From Siphonodentalium dalli (Eukaryota > Mollusca > Scaphopoda > Gadilida > Siphonodentaliidae): a stretch of 64,000 bases of DNA. This document shows positions 1 to 9,676 of the stretch, in pieces. Numbering within the stretch: position 1 is the stretch's first letter; each line of letters starts with the position of its first letter. Both the position numbers and the translations under genes were made by a program. The notes beneath the pieces were generated by a model, which worked only from the letters and a program-made list of their open reading frames with translations, had not been told where the DNA came from and did no database searches. The DNA lies in contig CP136063.1 in assembly GCA_032622095.1 (NCBI GenBank), positions 65,239,897-65,303,896 of the forward strand. The letters are read 5' to 3'.

Positions 1-1045
1 CATTGAGTGACAGTTCGGGGGTAAAAAGAGTATTTGTAATTGTCTGATGTTGTGCCTATCTGGATGAAATTTGCTTTGTTAACAGAGGATCGTGTGGTTT
101 TGGATTTTGGGATGAGTACATTATTTGAATCAGAAAAGACAAGATTGTTATTAATTTTGTAAAGCATTAAGAGTCTGTATTTAAGTCGTCTCTCTTGTAG
201 GCTTTGCCAGTGAAGGTTGTCAAGCATCTCGGTGACTGAACTGATGTTATGAAATCTGTTTGAGACATATCTGGCTGAGCGGCGTTGTACTTTTTCTAAT
301 TTGTCTATTTGTCCTTTGTGATGTGGGTCCCATATTGTAGCGCTATATTCAAGTTTGACCTAACGAGTGCTTGATATGCTTTATTCTTGATATCTATAGA
401 TGCTACCTTAAGGTTTCTCTTTAAAAATCCAAGTGTTCTATTGCCATTTGATGTTATCTGATCAATATTCTGATCCCAATGTAAGTTATTTTGGATAGTA
501 AGTCCGAGGTATTTTACAGATTTGACTGCTTTAAGTGTGTGGCCTTTGAGAGAGTATGTAGCAGTTATAGGAGATTTTTGCCTAGAGATGCTGAAGAGAT
601 TACACTTATCTGGGTGAAAGGACATGAGCCAGTCTTTCTCCCATTGACTAGCTGCATTTAAGTCATTTTGTAGTTTAGCTGCATCATTGTGATTTGTGAT
701 AGAACGGTAGATGATGCTGTCATCAGCAAATAGTCTTAGAGTACTGTGTTTCATATAATCGTGAAAGTCATTTATGTATAGCAAGAATAATATGGGCCCC
801 AGGATAGAGCCTTGAGGTACGCCAGATTTAACAGACATTGAATCAGAACTTTGGCCTTCAAGAACTACTGTCTGTGTGCGGTTTGAGAGAAAGTTAGAAA
901 CCCATGAGGAAGTTTGCAGATCAATGCCATAGTAACTCAATTTGTGTATAAGTCTGGAGTGAGGGACCTTATCGAATGCTTTTGCGAAGTCCATGACAAT
1001 AATATCTGTTTGTAATCCCTTGTTGAAGTTGTGTTGAGTTGAGTC
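1..1045 (-). mobile_element. LINE reverse transcriptase, 5'-truncated, frameshifted, runs off left edge
   Basis: Reverse transcriptase of a non-LTR retrotransposon, which would copy its RNA at a nicked chromosomal target. The main open stretch (305-994) shows the palm motif MDFAKAFDKVPH, then SGVPQGSILGP and the catalytic FADD (719-730), and the thumb region KYLGLTIQNNLHWD. The reading frame continues upstream without a Met to about 1045 (residues FNKGLQTDIIV precede the first Met), so the 5' half including the endonuclease is missing. Just left of 305 a one-base deletion shifts the frame; the C-terminal part (KLEKVQRRSARYVSNRF) resumes in another frame and continues to position 1, so the 3' end lies outside the window. 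The motif set fits the Jockey/CR1 assemblage; the exact clade is not resolved. It is a dead copy. Confidence 0.9.
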
Positions 1046-1082
1046 TATATACGACCCAAAGCGTCCGGCTTTGGTTCGTTAT
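1046..1082 (-). repeat. Inverted copy of the 3.4-kb repeat motif at the LINE 5' break
   Basis: The 5' truncation point of the LINE abuts a segment containing CCCAAAGCGTCCGGCTTTGG. The same segment occurs twice in the opposite orientation at about 3432-3466 and 3511-3545. The two sets bracket the first zinc-finger gene as an inverted pair. Function unknown. Confidence 0.7.
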
Positions 1083-1387
1083 CAAATGCTGATTTGGTCT
1101 ATATAATAACTAAAATGCAACAAACTTGTTTTGAACTGTGTCAACCCGCAACGTTCTCGAAACTTTACCATTCAATAGAACCACAATTTATTTTGAACAG
1201 TTAAATTGTCAGTTTAGTCGGTTTTCGGTTTCGAACATGCACGAGTTTCGCTCTGGACACAAATTAACATATATATGTTCAGCAACTGTATTATTATGAC
1301 CACGTTGTTTCCTTATTGCGGCAGATCGTACTCCAGCCACTAAGTGTGGTACCGACCAGTGTCCTTTGATTCGTTTGAACAATTGTG
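1083..1387. other. Upstream region of the first zinc-finger gene
   Basis: About 300 bases with no gene or repeat I can recognise. It probably holds the 5' untranslated or promoter DNA of the gene starting at 1388, but I see no convincing TATA box or splice acceptor. Confidence 0.3.
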
Positions 1388-2377
1388 ATGAATGCGCCGG
1401 ATATCGTTTGCATAATTGGAGGCGAATGTAAACCATCTAAGTATTTGGTTTTGGATGGTTTAAACAAGAATCCAGGTTCTAATTGCAATGGCACAGGTGA
1501 TGACGAAAACATATCACCCGCCGGGCCGTATCAGTCTGATGTACAGGTGCATGTACTAGAAAAAAATAGTTCTCGAAATACATTCCCTCCATATATATCC
1601 ATCCCTCAAGGATATCAGTGTAATATGTGTCAGAAATCATTTCTACAGTTATGGCGCCTGAAACAACACAGAAGAATACACAGGAGAGAAAGGCATACAC
1701 ATGATTGTGATCATTGTGGGCTCAAATCATTTGCGAACTCATGGGAACTGAAACAACACAAAAGAATACACATTGGAGAAAGGTCAAACGCTTGTGATAT
1801 ATGTAGGAAATCATTTGTACACTTTCGCAGCCTGACACGACGACACAAAAAATTGCACAACAGAGAAAGGTCACACGCTTGTGATATATGTGGGAAATCA
1901 TTTATATACTTTGGCAGCCTGACACGACACAGAAAATTGCACAACAGAGAAAGGTCACACGCTTGTGATATATGTGAGAAATCATTTGGATACTTTGGCA
2001 GCCTGACACGACACGAAAAATTACACAAAAGGCCACACGCTTGTGATATATGTGGGAAATCATTTGTACACTTTCGCAGCCTGACAGTTCTAACACAAAA
2101 AATGCACAACAGAGAAAGGTCACACGCTTGTGATATATGTGGGAAATCATTTATATACTTTGGCAGCCTGACACGACACAGAAAATTACACAAAAGGCCA
2201 CACGCTTGTGATATATGTGGAGAATCATTTGCAGACTCATGGGACCTGACAAGACACAAAAGAACACACACAGTGGAAAAACCATACGCTTGTGATAAAT
2301 GCGAGAAATCATTTACGTTGTCAAGCGCCCTGGTAAAACACAAAATAGTACACAGGATAAAAACCATACACTTGTGA
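1388..2377 (+). CDS. C2H2 zinc-finger protein, nine fingers
   Basis: Probable nuclear sequence-specific DNA-binding protein. The first ATG is at 1388; the open frame starts one codon earlier at a GTG. Residues 1-75 are a finger-free N-terminal segment without a KRAB, ZAD, BTB or SCAN motif that I recognise. Nine fingers follow, from CNMCQKSF to CDKCEKSF. Fingers 2 and 3 carry one extra residue, and finger 6 has lost the normal first zinc-ligand His spacing (SLTVLTQKMH). Linkers are unusual: NRERSH instead of TGEKPY, and twice a very short KRPH. Fingers 3-5 and 6-7 are near-identical (SFIYFGSLTRHRKLH recurs exactly), which implies recent internal duplication. The frame is intact, but the odd linkers and fingers leave open whether the protein is functional. 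It differs clearly from the 8/38/55/63-kb ZNF family. Confidence 0.8.
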   Translation: MNAPDIVCIIGGECKPSKYLVLDGLNKNPGSNCNGTGDDENISPAGPYQSDVQVHVLEKNSSRNTFPPYISIPQGYQCNMCQKSFLQLWRLKQHRRIHRRERHTHDCDHCGLKSFANSWELKQHKRIHIGERSNACDICRKSFVHFRSLTRRHKKLHNRERSHACDICGKSFIYFGSLTRHRKLHNRERSHACDICEKSFGYFGSLTRHEKLHKRPHACDICGKSFVHFRSLTVLTQKMHNRERSHACDICGKSFIYFGSLTRHRKLHKRPHACDICGESFADSWDLTRHKRTHTVEKPYACDKCEKSFTLSSALVKHKIVHRIKTIHL

Positions 2378-2625
2378 TATATGCTGATTCAAGCAAACGG
2401 ACACAACACAAAATAATACAAACAAGAGAAAGAAAGACTGTACCAAAATGATAAATTCAACAAATGATTTACTAATTGCTGTAAATTATCAAGACACGGG
2501 AAAATACTCACAGTTGGTAGAAAGACCATATATGTGCATGTTATATAGAAAATAATTTACTCCTCATTCCAAAACGAGATTCAATATAATCCACGTAGAG
2601 AAACAGCCACATTGTGATATTGTTT
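2378..2625 (+). pseudogene. Decaying zinc-finger tail
   Basis: Beyond the TGA the sequence still reads as damaged fingers in shifting frames: KRTQHKII just after the stop, then RPYMC with a following FTPHSKTRF and a last VEKQPHCDI near 2600-2625. The gene once had at least two or three more C-terminal fingers, now lost to frameshifts and stops. Confidence 0.65.
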
Positions 2626-2629
2626 TACT

Positions 2630-2659
2630 GCTTTACAAAGAGATAATCCACCTTTAAAT
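2630..2659 (-). repeat. Solo end of MITE family A
   Basis: AAAGAGATAATCCACCTTTA, the terminal inverted repeat of family A, occurs without the rest of the element. The flanking 2660-2838 is AT-rich with nothing recognisable. Confidence 0.6.
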
Positions 2660-2838
2660 GTAAAATATTCACCGTTAAGAACATGGAGAAATAGATCAAC
2701 TTGTTCTCTGATAACAAATTATCACGTGTTGAAACTATTATTATATAAACAAAACGAATACATTGACTTGTCAACAAACATAGAGTACCAATCGTGTAGC
2801 AAGTTCAAACTGTTTTATGTTTATTCCCATATTTATCG

Positions 2839-3369
2839 TTAAAGGTGGATTATCTCTTTGTAAACATGTATTATATAGTTACCGGGGTATAAAATATTAT
2901 ATTTCAATCGAAGATTCCTGTCCGGAAATTCTTCTATCGATTAATATTAATTTTATTTCGAATATGTTCTGGTCCAAAAATGTGTGTTTGTTCAGCTAAC
3001 GAACAATAGTGGTTACTGTTAACAGAGACAAGAAATTTTATTGTACAATTTTGTCACAAACAAACGTTAATTATACTCATTATCGCTTATGTATGTGGAA
3101 CAATACAATACAAACAATCAATCTGGGACATTTGACTTTCGGTGTGTAGCCATAGGAACAGACCAGTGCTTTATATCGCAATATGGTATCATCCGAATGG
3201 TCTGTTCTAAAAATAGTAACATAAACGGTCCCGATCTAATATTCGAAATAAAATATTCAATATTAATTGATAGAAGATTTTCCGAACAGGGGTCTTCAGA
3301 TCATATCTATTATTTTATACCTACGCAACTATTTAAAATTTGTTATTTAAAGAGATAATCCATCTTTAA
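2839..3369 (+). mobile_element. MITE family A, full-length copy (TTAA TSD)
   Basis: Bounded by TTAA at 2839-2842 and 3366-3369, with termini AGGTGGATTATCTCTTT and AAAGAGATAATCCATCT in inverted orientation. The body is 523 bp and has no credible transposase. Other copies or fragments lie at 4205, 6733, 12511, 12814, 15522, 18814, 25098, 40208 and 56926. TTAA targets are used by piggyBac and Kolobok transposases; an AGG start is unlike the CCY start usual for piggyBac, so Kolobok-type mobilisation is a possibility (inference). Confidence 0.85.
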
Positions 3370-3423
3370 CTATTTATTAAAATTCGCATCATTGGATTGA
3401 TTGAACTTTTGATATAAGCAATT

Positions 3424-3590
3424 TCACCGTAATAACGAACCAAAGCCGGACGCTTTGGGTCGTATATATAGGCTATATCTGATTTTGTGACGTCACCTAT
3501 TATTCAGTAATAACGAACCAAAGCCGGACGCTTTGGGTCGTATATAGGCTATATCTGATTTTGTGACGTCACCAATTATTAACTAATACG
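3424..3590 (+). repeat. Two direct repeats of about 78 bp
   Basis: Two head-to-tail units share a CGAACCAAAGCCGGACGCTT core, a TATATAGGCTATATCTG stretch and TTTTGTGACGTCACC. The last contains the palindrome TGACGTCA, a CRE-like site by sequence only. No TIRs or ORF are evident. Confidence 0.75.
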
Positions 3591-3606
3591 ACGCTCCAAT
3601 TTTTGT

Positions 3607-4204
3607 GTCCCGAAAAAATTTCGGGGGACTATTAAAATAGCCGGTGTCCGTCCGTGCGTCCGTCCGTGTGTCCGAGGTATCCAGATGATAACGTTAGTTT
3701 CGGTTATTTGATCAAAAGCAAATTTCATAGATGAGTTTATCAGACCAAAATACAGGTCAAGTTCGAATATGGGTTTGCTCCGCCCATTTTTGCGAGAGTT
3801 ATGGCCCTTTTTTCGACTTAGAATCTTATAATTTTCTGGTTTCCGGATGATAACTTCAGTTTATGTGATCATATCTGAATCAAATTTGGTATGTGAGTTT
3901 ATGAGACCAAAATACAGGTTAAGTTCGAATATGAGCTTTGTAATGTCGCAAGAGCTATACTCGTCCTTGACCTCGATAAATGGAATACTCGTAGGGCGCG
4001 CATCTATAATCTCAAATTGACTCAATTCCACCCGCATGTGCAATTTGACTTATATATCAAGATCTTCCACCCACTTTGGTGTTCTAGAAACTACCCGAAA
4101 AAGACCCGTTAATTAGTTGAATAAAACATGACTGCCAATTATGAGGTGAAGGTCGAGTATAGCTCTTGCGACATTACCCTTCTACCGAGTCGAATTAACG
4201 TTTA
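3607..4204 (+). repeat. Interspersed repeat with CCGTCCG leader and internal subrepeats
   Basis: It starts with a short inverted motif around CCCGAAAAAATTTCGGGGG and a GTCCGTCCGTGCGTCCG run. Two diverged subrepeats follow (about 3672-3790 and 3838-3950), sharing CCAGATGATAAC-like starts and GAGACCAAAATACAGGT. No coding capacity. I do not know its family name. Confidence 0.55.
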
Positions 4205-4424
4205 TTTGCAAAAAAAATTACCCAATAAAATATATGGTCTCTGTTTACAGCAACCACTATTGTTCGTTAACTAAACAACCACGTGTTTTAGACCAGAACA
4301 TATTCGGAATATAATCAATCGATAGAAGCCTTTCTGGACAGGGGTCTTCGATTCATGTCGAATATTTGTACCCTGGTGAATATATAGCACTTTTTTACAA
4401 AGAGATAGGCCAACTTTAACTGCA
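4205..4424 (-). mobile_element. MITE family A fragment, reverse orientation
   Basis: Matches the first 200 or so bases of family A in reverse: CACTATTGTTCGTTAAC, CTGGACAGGGGTCTTCGATT and the end-like ACAAAGAGATAGGCC. It lacks the distal half and one TIR. Confidence 0.7.
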
Positions 4425-4643
4425 CAACGAAGAACCTAATAGTCGGGAAGCTCAGATGTGCCAGAATTGTCCGGAAGACCGGGTGTGACCGAACAAACCA
4501 AATTCTTAAGTTCCGCAATTACAACAAAAAGCGAACAGGGCCCCTCATAATACAATCACGTTTAATTGTACTTTCGAGTGCCAGCATGAACTATGCTGTG
4601 ATTGCACACGGATACTACACTGATCATAAAACAGCTTAATTGA
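4425..4643 (+). pseudogene. Detached 5' flank of the 8-kb zinc-finger pseudogene
   Basis: This block is collinear with the upstream flank of the 38-kb and 63-kb ZNF copies (37865-38115 and 62865-63115): ACCTAATAGTCGGGAAGCTC, TTCCGCAATTACAACAA and CTACACTGATCATAAAACAG recur in order. In those copies the text continues directly into AAGAAATGA; here it stops at about 4643 and resumes at 7756. Roughly 3.1 kb of transposon-rich DNA therefore splits the locus, with TTAA at both breakpoints. Confidence 0.7.
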
Positions 4644-5299
4644 AGATACGGTTGGCCTTGGCGGTGGGTATCCTGTGAAAATATTTACACCCGTAAAAAA
4701 CCGCCACAAACAGAAAGAACATCAAAATGTAGACAGACTTTGTCCGTATACAAATAAGAAATATCGCATAAACAGTATGTTATTGTCATATGTTTGACTT
4801 TTGTTATGTAAACAAGAGCATAAAAAGTTACTTTTCTTGTGTTTGTTTATATTATGATGGTAAACATAAAGAGCGTTCTTTGTTGGTGAATTCCTGATAT
4901 GGAACTAAATAAGAGCGTTTATGCCATTTGTGTGTGGTTAGCCAGTAGCATTGTGCTGTCTTCTGTAACACAATCAGGCTCTTGCTTAGGTAAAATATAG
5001 TAGGTCTTTATGATAACATGCTGTTTTCGCGATGGTCATGGTATATATGAACGAAACTGTATGCGTTTTAATGTTTTTTTCTGTTTACGGTGTTTGGAAC
5101 AAATATGAATATTTTCGACAATTAAGGCCTCGCGTGCCTTTAAGGAGGCATTTTCTCTGAAAAACTCAAATTAAGGCATATGCTGTGAAATTAGTGTCAA
5201 ATTGAAGAGCACGACAATATATAAGATATCTGTTTACGGAATTGAAAATTTCCAACTCAGCCCGGAGTTGTGACCGACTGAATGCCCAAAAAACTTAAG
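4644..5299 (+). other. Unassigned inserted DNA
   Basis: Apart from the small exon-like ORF at 4899-4989 I recognise nothing here. It belongs to the 3.1-kb block that separates the ZNF 5' flank from its body. Confidence 0.3.
4899..4989 (+). CDS. Candidate first exon encoding a signal peptide
   Basis: An ATG at 4899 opens a 30-codon frame with a secretion-signal profile: a short charged start (MELNK), a hydrophobic core (VYAICVWLASSIVLSSV) and a small-residue region (TQSGSC). It ends in TTAG followed at 4990 by GTAAAA, a plausible splice donor. An AT-rich GCATAAAAAG stretch lies about 80 bases upstream. No matching downstream exon was found, so this could be the first exon of a secreted protein, a captured exon or chance. 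Confidence 0.35.
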
Positions 5300-5560
5300 C
5301 CTTAAGGTACTCAATCCGAGCAGACGCTTCTAAATTCCTATTTCTTTGACTGGGGGGGGGGGTAAAAATATTCGACTGGAGTCGAAGAACCCACCCATCA
5401 AATCTCAGAGTGATTTTTTAAGATTGTTATTTCTCGAGACGTGGGATAATATATGGCCCAGAAACACGTGGTCAAACGGACAAAATTGCGGATGAAGATG
5501 GATAACTCGCAAATCAAGTGTTAATGCGGTCAAATTTCGCGATACTTTAGTGATAATACG
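5300..5560 (+). mobile_element. Diverged fragment of MITE family D
   Basis: It begins TTAAGGTACTCAATCCGA, the terminus seen at 52973, and shares TTCGACTGGAGTCGAAGAACC-like and GGATAACTC segments with that copy. A G-run of about ten bases interrupts it near 5351. The far TIR is not recognisable. Confidence 0.55.
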
Positions 5561-5583
5561 GCCATATTTCGTTCAACAAAATG

Positions 5584-5746
5584 TTGATAAATATGTGTTA
5601 TATACACAATGTGTTTGTATCGATTTATGTATCGCGACGAGGCTAGTTTTCGTGGCCATATATAGCGACCTTGGTAGAAAACTAGCCGATTCGCAATACA
5701 TGAATCTTTACAAACACGGTGTGTATATAACACATTTATCTACCAT
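5584..5746. repeat. Hairpin-forming inverted repeat
   Basis: GATAAATATGTGTTATATAC near the left end pairs with GTATATAACACATTTATC near the right end, and GAGGCTAGTTTTC pairs with GAAAACTAGCC inside. The left-arm motif recurs alone at about 6287-6312, so this is a repeated hairpin, possibly a MITE. Confidence 0.7.
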
Positions 5747-6046
5747 TGGTGTGACAGAATCCACCGCACAAATAACAATTTAGGAATTTCTTAATTGTCA
5801 ATATTGTTGAATTTGTGTCCGACGATTAGCTATCTTGAGTAAATTCTCCCAACTTGCAAAGGTGTCTGTGGCACGCGATTAGCTCGCTTTGCTAAATTCT
5901 CACAACCTGCAAATTCACGCGAATATGCCTAACGGAAATTGTATTGAATGGACACAATCTATTACACATGCATGTTTTATATATTATTTAATAGATACTG
6001 AACAAATACATACTAGTTACTTTGTGATATGTTATACCATAATACC
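5747..6046. other. No gene recognised
   Basis: AT-rich sequence with a short direct repeat (GATTAGCT near 5823 and 5877). No supported ORF, RNA gene or element boundary. Confidence 0.4.
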
Positions 6047-6585
6047 CATGATGGCGGGCAATCAAATAATGTTAAAACATTGGAACTATTTGTTTATAGT
6101 ACGCAATAATATAAGTTGGAATGTTTGGTTTTTCACGCGATTGGTGTGACGTCAGTTTCTTCATGATTTTGAACCAGTCAACGACGTCACGAGCGCCTTG
6201 TATCACAACTGCAGTAACGATACAGATGTTTTTATCGCCAATTCGTTATCGCCAATTGTATCAGGGAATTTTGTATGAAATCGTAGATAAATATGTGTTA
6301 TATACACAATGTATTTGTATCGATTCAATACATGATGGTGGGCAATCAAATAATGTTAAAACCTTGGAACTATTTGTTTATAGTACGCAAGAATATACGT
6401 TGGAATGTCGTTTTGATTTTTCACGCGATTGATGTGACGTCAGTTCATTCATGATTTTGAACCAGTCAACGACGTCACGAGCGTCTTGTATCGCAACTGC
6501 AGTAACGATACGGATGTTTTTTTTTATCGCCAATTCGATATCGCCAATTGTATCAGGGAATTTCGTAGGAAATGGTAGATAAATA
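6047..6585 (+). repeat. Direct tandem duplication, about 285-bp unit
   Basis: Two copies, about 6048-6300 and 6332-6585, share ATGATGG(C/T)GGGCAATCAAA, TTTTCACGCGATTG, GAACCAGTCAACGACGTCAC and ATCGCCAATTGTATCAGGGAA in the same order. No convincing coding function. Confidence 0.8.
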
Positions 6586-6729
6586 AAGTTTTGGGAAATT
6601 TGATACCATAGTGACGGTGGTTGGCATTATTTTGTTGCAATAAATCGATTCTGATAACTAAAGCGTATTTTGAAGAAATGTTGTTGTTAAATCTTGATTG
6701 TATGGGACTGTCTGATTGGATTGAGTACA

Positions 6730-7755
6730 TTAAAGGGGGATGATCTCTTTGTAAACAAGAATTATATAGTTACCGGGGTATAAAATATTAGATATGAATC
6801 GAAGACTCCTGTCCGGAAATGCTTCTATCGATTAATATAATATTAATTGTATTTCGAATATTTTCTGGTTTAAAAAGGTGTGGTTGTTTAACTGACGAAC
6901 AATGGTGGTTATTGTTAACAGACCAGAAATTGTATGGTGTAATTTTGTCACAAATAAACATTAATTTTACTCATTATCGCGTATAACTATGGAATATAGC
7001 AATATAACCAATCAATCTGTGACATCTGGCGTTCGGTACGTAGCCACAGGAACAGCCTGATGCTCTCTATCGCTATATGGTATCACCCGAATTGTCTATT
7101 CAAAAATAGACAAATAAACGGGCTCAATAAAATATCCGAAATAAAATCAATATTTATTTATAGAAGCCTTTCCTGACAGGGGTATTCAGTGCATATTTAT
7201 TATTTTATACCCACGCAACTATTTAAAATTTGTTATTTAAACCTTTACCCAACAGAACGACCTTGTGCCAATGCATTCTCTTATATATGCGAGTCTCACA
7301 AATATCACATTTAACCCTTTACCCAACAGAACGGCCCTGTGCCAATGCATTATCTTATATATGCGAGTCGACCATAGGTCGCCTCGCATATATAAGAGAA
7401 TGCATTGGCTTAACACATATTAAAAATGATAAAATTGTCAAAGAATGTAGAAAAATATTATAAAATTGTTAAAAAATGTAAGAAATAATGGTAAAAAGTG
7501 TTAAAAACAGATTTTTTTTAGGCCAATGCATTCTCTTATATATGCGAGGCGACCTATTGTCGACTCGCATATATAAGATAATGCATTGGCACAGGGCATA
7601 ACTGTAACCATCACAATGTGGTCAATGAACCGGTTCCAATGATATCCATATTTGTATGGTGTTATTGAGTGAGACCGAAGATATTTTAGGCTGTTGAAGC
7701 TTTATTTGGGCGTTTTGTTGGGTAAAGGGTTAAAAAGATAATCCATCTTTAAAGA
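6730..7755 (+). mobile_element. MITE family A interrupted by MITE C
   Basis: The left end, AAGGGGGATGATCTCTTTGT, and the whole internal A sequence run to about 7240. There the TTAA inside the A right-terminal region (consensus TTATTTAAAGAGATAATCC) is filled by MITE C. After C the missing A terminus resumes as AAAGATAATCCATCTTTAA at 7734-7755. The nest shows that A inserted first. Confidence 0.8.
7237..7733 (-). mobile_element. MITE C, composite copy carrying zinc-finger flank DNA
   Basis: piggyBac-type ends: TTAA then (A/C)CCTTTACCCAACA on the left and TGTTGGGTAAAGGG then TTAA on the right (7730-7733). The left side is doubled. About 53 bp of C end are followed by TCACAAATATCACAT (about 7295-7310), then TTAA and a second, complete C start from 7315. 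Those interposed bases are the exact reverse complement of the ZNF sequence flanking the C copy at 9217-9236. The body holds two long hairpins built on GCCAATGCATT and TATATGCGAG. No transposase. Confidence 0.85.
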
Positions 7756-9660
7756 AATGATTTTTCAGCCTTTTCAGATAAGAATGGGTCTTTTGACCTA
7801 TGCTATATCTCCAGCAATTGTTCTCTATTTTCAGGGACATGCGCACATCTTTACATTCTGAGTCATTTTCAGTCAAGTGAGGCTGATCCAGATAAGCGAA
7901 CTTCGCACGCAATAAACAAAGGGAGGAAACTCTGTGGTATTTAATTTGAGAATAGACTATACAATCCGATACTACTCGAACGCGAAGAAGTCGGTGCGAC
8001 ACATGCCTACATTTAAGCACACTAACCACAGACATTATTCTGTAATATTAACCACACTAACCACACACATTATTCTGAAATACCATACGATGTCCGCCCA
8101 CATTATTAAGAGACACAATCAATCTGGTGTCTGTTTTCAGGGATTCGCTGGCAATATGAAAAATCACATGGTCACCATTCACACAAAAGCGCAAAGCCAT
8201 CAGTGCGATATGTCTCAAGAAATTCAGCCAGTCTGGTAGTCTGAAAAAACACATGAGGACCCATACAGGAGAGAAACCCTATCAATGTGATGTGTGTCTT
8301 AAGAAATTCGCGAATTCGTCCAATATGAAATCACACATACGGATCCACACAGGGGAGAAACCTTTTGCATGTGATGTTTGTGGAAAGACCTTCGGTGATC
8401 GGAGTGGCAGGGATACTCATAGAAGAATACACGAGAGTGGCAGACAACGGGGCCGCAATTGCACTGAGTGTGACGAATCATTCACACATGCACATATTCT
8501 GACCAGACATATCAAGATAGTACATTCCGGTATTAGGCCATACGAGTGTGAAGAATGCGGCAAGTCCTTCAAATGTTATTATCATCTGGATCGACATAAA
8601 AGTACACACACGGGAAATTTCCCACTTAAATGTGATATTTGCCAAAAGGGATTCAATGATCGGCGTGAATTGACAAGGCACGTGATGGTACATACAGGAG
8701 AGACGCCGCTTACGTGTGATATTGGTGAGAAAGGGTTCAGATCACAGGAAGTCTTTTACTCAGTCTAGCGGACTGTTGGTACACACGAGAATTCACAAGG
8801 GAGATCGTCCATTTAACCCTTTACCCAACAAAGCGACCAAAAACGCCAAAATAAAGCTTCAACAGCCTAAAATATCTTCGGTCTGTCTCAATAACACCAT
8901 ACAAATATGGATATCATTGGAACCGGTTCATTGACCACATTGTGATGGTTACAGTTATGCCCTGTGCCAATGCATTCTCGTATATATGCGAGTCGACCAT
9001 AGGTCGCCTCGCATATATAAGAGAATGCATTGGCCTAAAAAAAAATTCTTACATTTTTTAACAATTTTTATAATATTTTTCTACATTCTTTGACAATTTT
9101 ATCATTTTTAATATTTGTTAAGCCAATGCATTCTCTTATATATGCGAGGCGACCTATGGTCGACTCGCATATATAAGATAATGCATTGGCACAGGGCCGT
9201 TCTGTTGGGTAAAGGGTTAAATGTGATATTTGTGAGAAAGGATTCACCCAAAGTAATAGTCTAAAATCACACGTGAGAATCCATACAGGAGAGACGCCTT
9301 TCACGTGTGATATTTGTTGCAAAGGATTCGCTCAGCAAAGTCAGCTGACTGGACACGTAAGAACACATAATGGAGTCAAACCATATATATGTCAGCAATG
9401 TAGTAACTTATGTACAACCTCCAGCGCCCTGACTGATCACACCCGGAGGTTCCACACGGGCGAGAAACATTATAAATGCTCTGAATGTGACAAGAGATTC
9501 GTTTCTTCGAGAGAGAGCTAACTGACCACACCAGGAGGCACACCGTGGAGAAACCTTATAGGTGCACCGTGTGTGACAAGCGATTTGTTTCTTCGGGTAA
9601 TCTAACTGACCACACCCGGAGAGTTCACACGGGCGAGAGACCACACCGGAGATAAACCTT
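7756..9660 (+). pseudogene. C2H2 zinc-finger pseudogene broken by MITE C (8-kb copy)
   Basis: Collinear with the 38-, 55- and 63-kb ZNF copies, including the upstream splice-acceptor region (TTCTCTATTTTCAG ending at 7834). Lesions: small deletions in fingers 1 and 2 (8120-8225); a roughly 65-bp deletion with frameshift at 8745, where ATCACAG joins directly to AAGTCTTTTACTC; MITE C inserted at 8817; and a frameshift after RFVSSRES near 9520. The longest intact part is 8253-8768 (finger 3 onward). After the MITE the fingers CDICEKGFTQSNSLKSH, CDICCKGF and ICQQCSNLC can be read. The last keeps a zinc-ligand Cys that the 38- and 55-kb copies have lost (KYQQC). This copy cannot make a full protein. 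Confidence 0.9.
8813..9220 (+). mobile_element. MITE C inserted in a zinc-finger exon (TTAA TSD)
   Basis: TTAA at 8813-8816 and 9217-9220 encloses 400 bp beginning CCCTTTACCCAACA and ending TGTTGGGTAAAGGG. Removing the element and one TTAA restores the phrase that the 39180 and 55746 paralogues show uninterrupted (Pro-Phe-Lys-Cys-Asp codons). Two internal hairpins use GCCAATGCATT arms. TTAA plus a CCC start is the piggyBac signature. Confidence 0.92.
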
Positions 9661-9676
9661 ACGGTATGCTGTATGC

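Noticed and set aside
1711-2367. 218-codon minus-strand ORF
   Set aside because: Shadow of the zinc-finger repeats in the reverse frame; the same holds for reverse ORFs over the other ZNF loci.
3520-3575. Functional CRE-like promoter element
   Set aside because: TGACGTCA occurs in both repeat units with no gene start nearby in a sensible orientation; only the sequence match can be stated.
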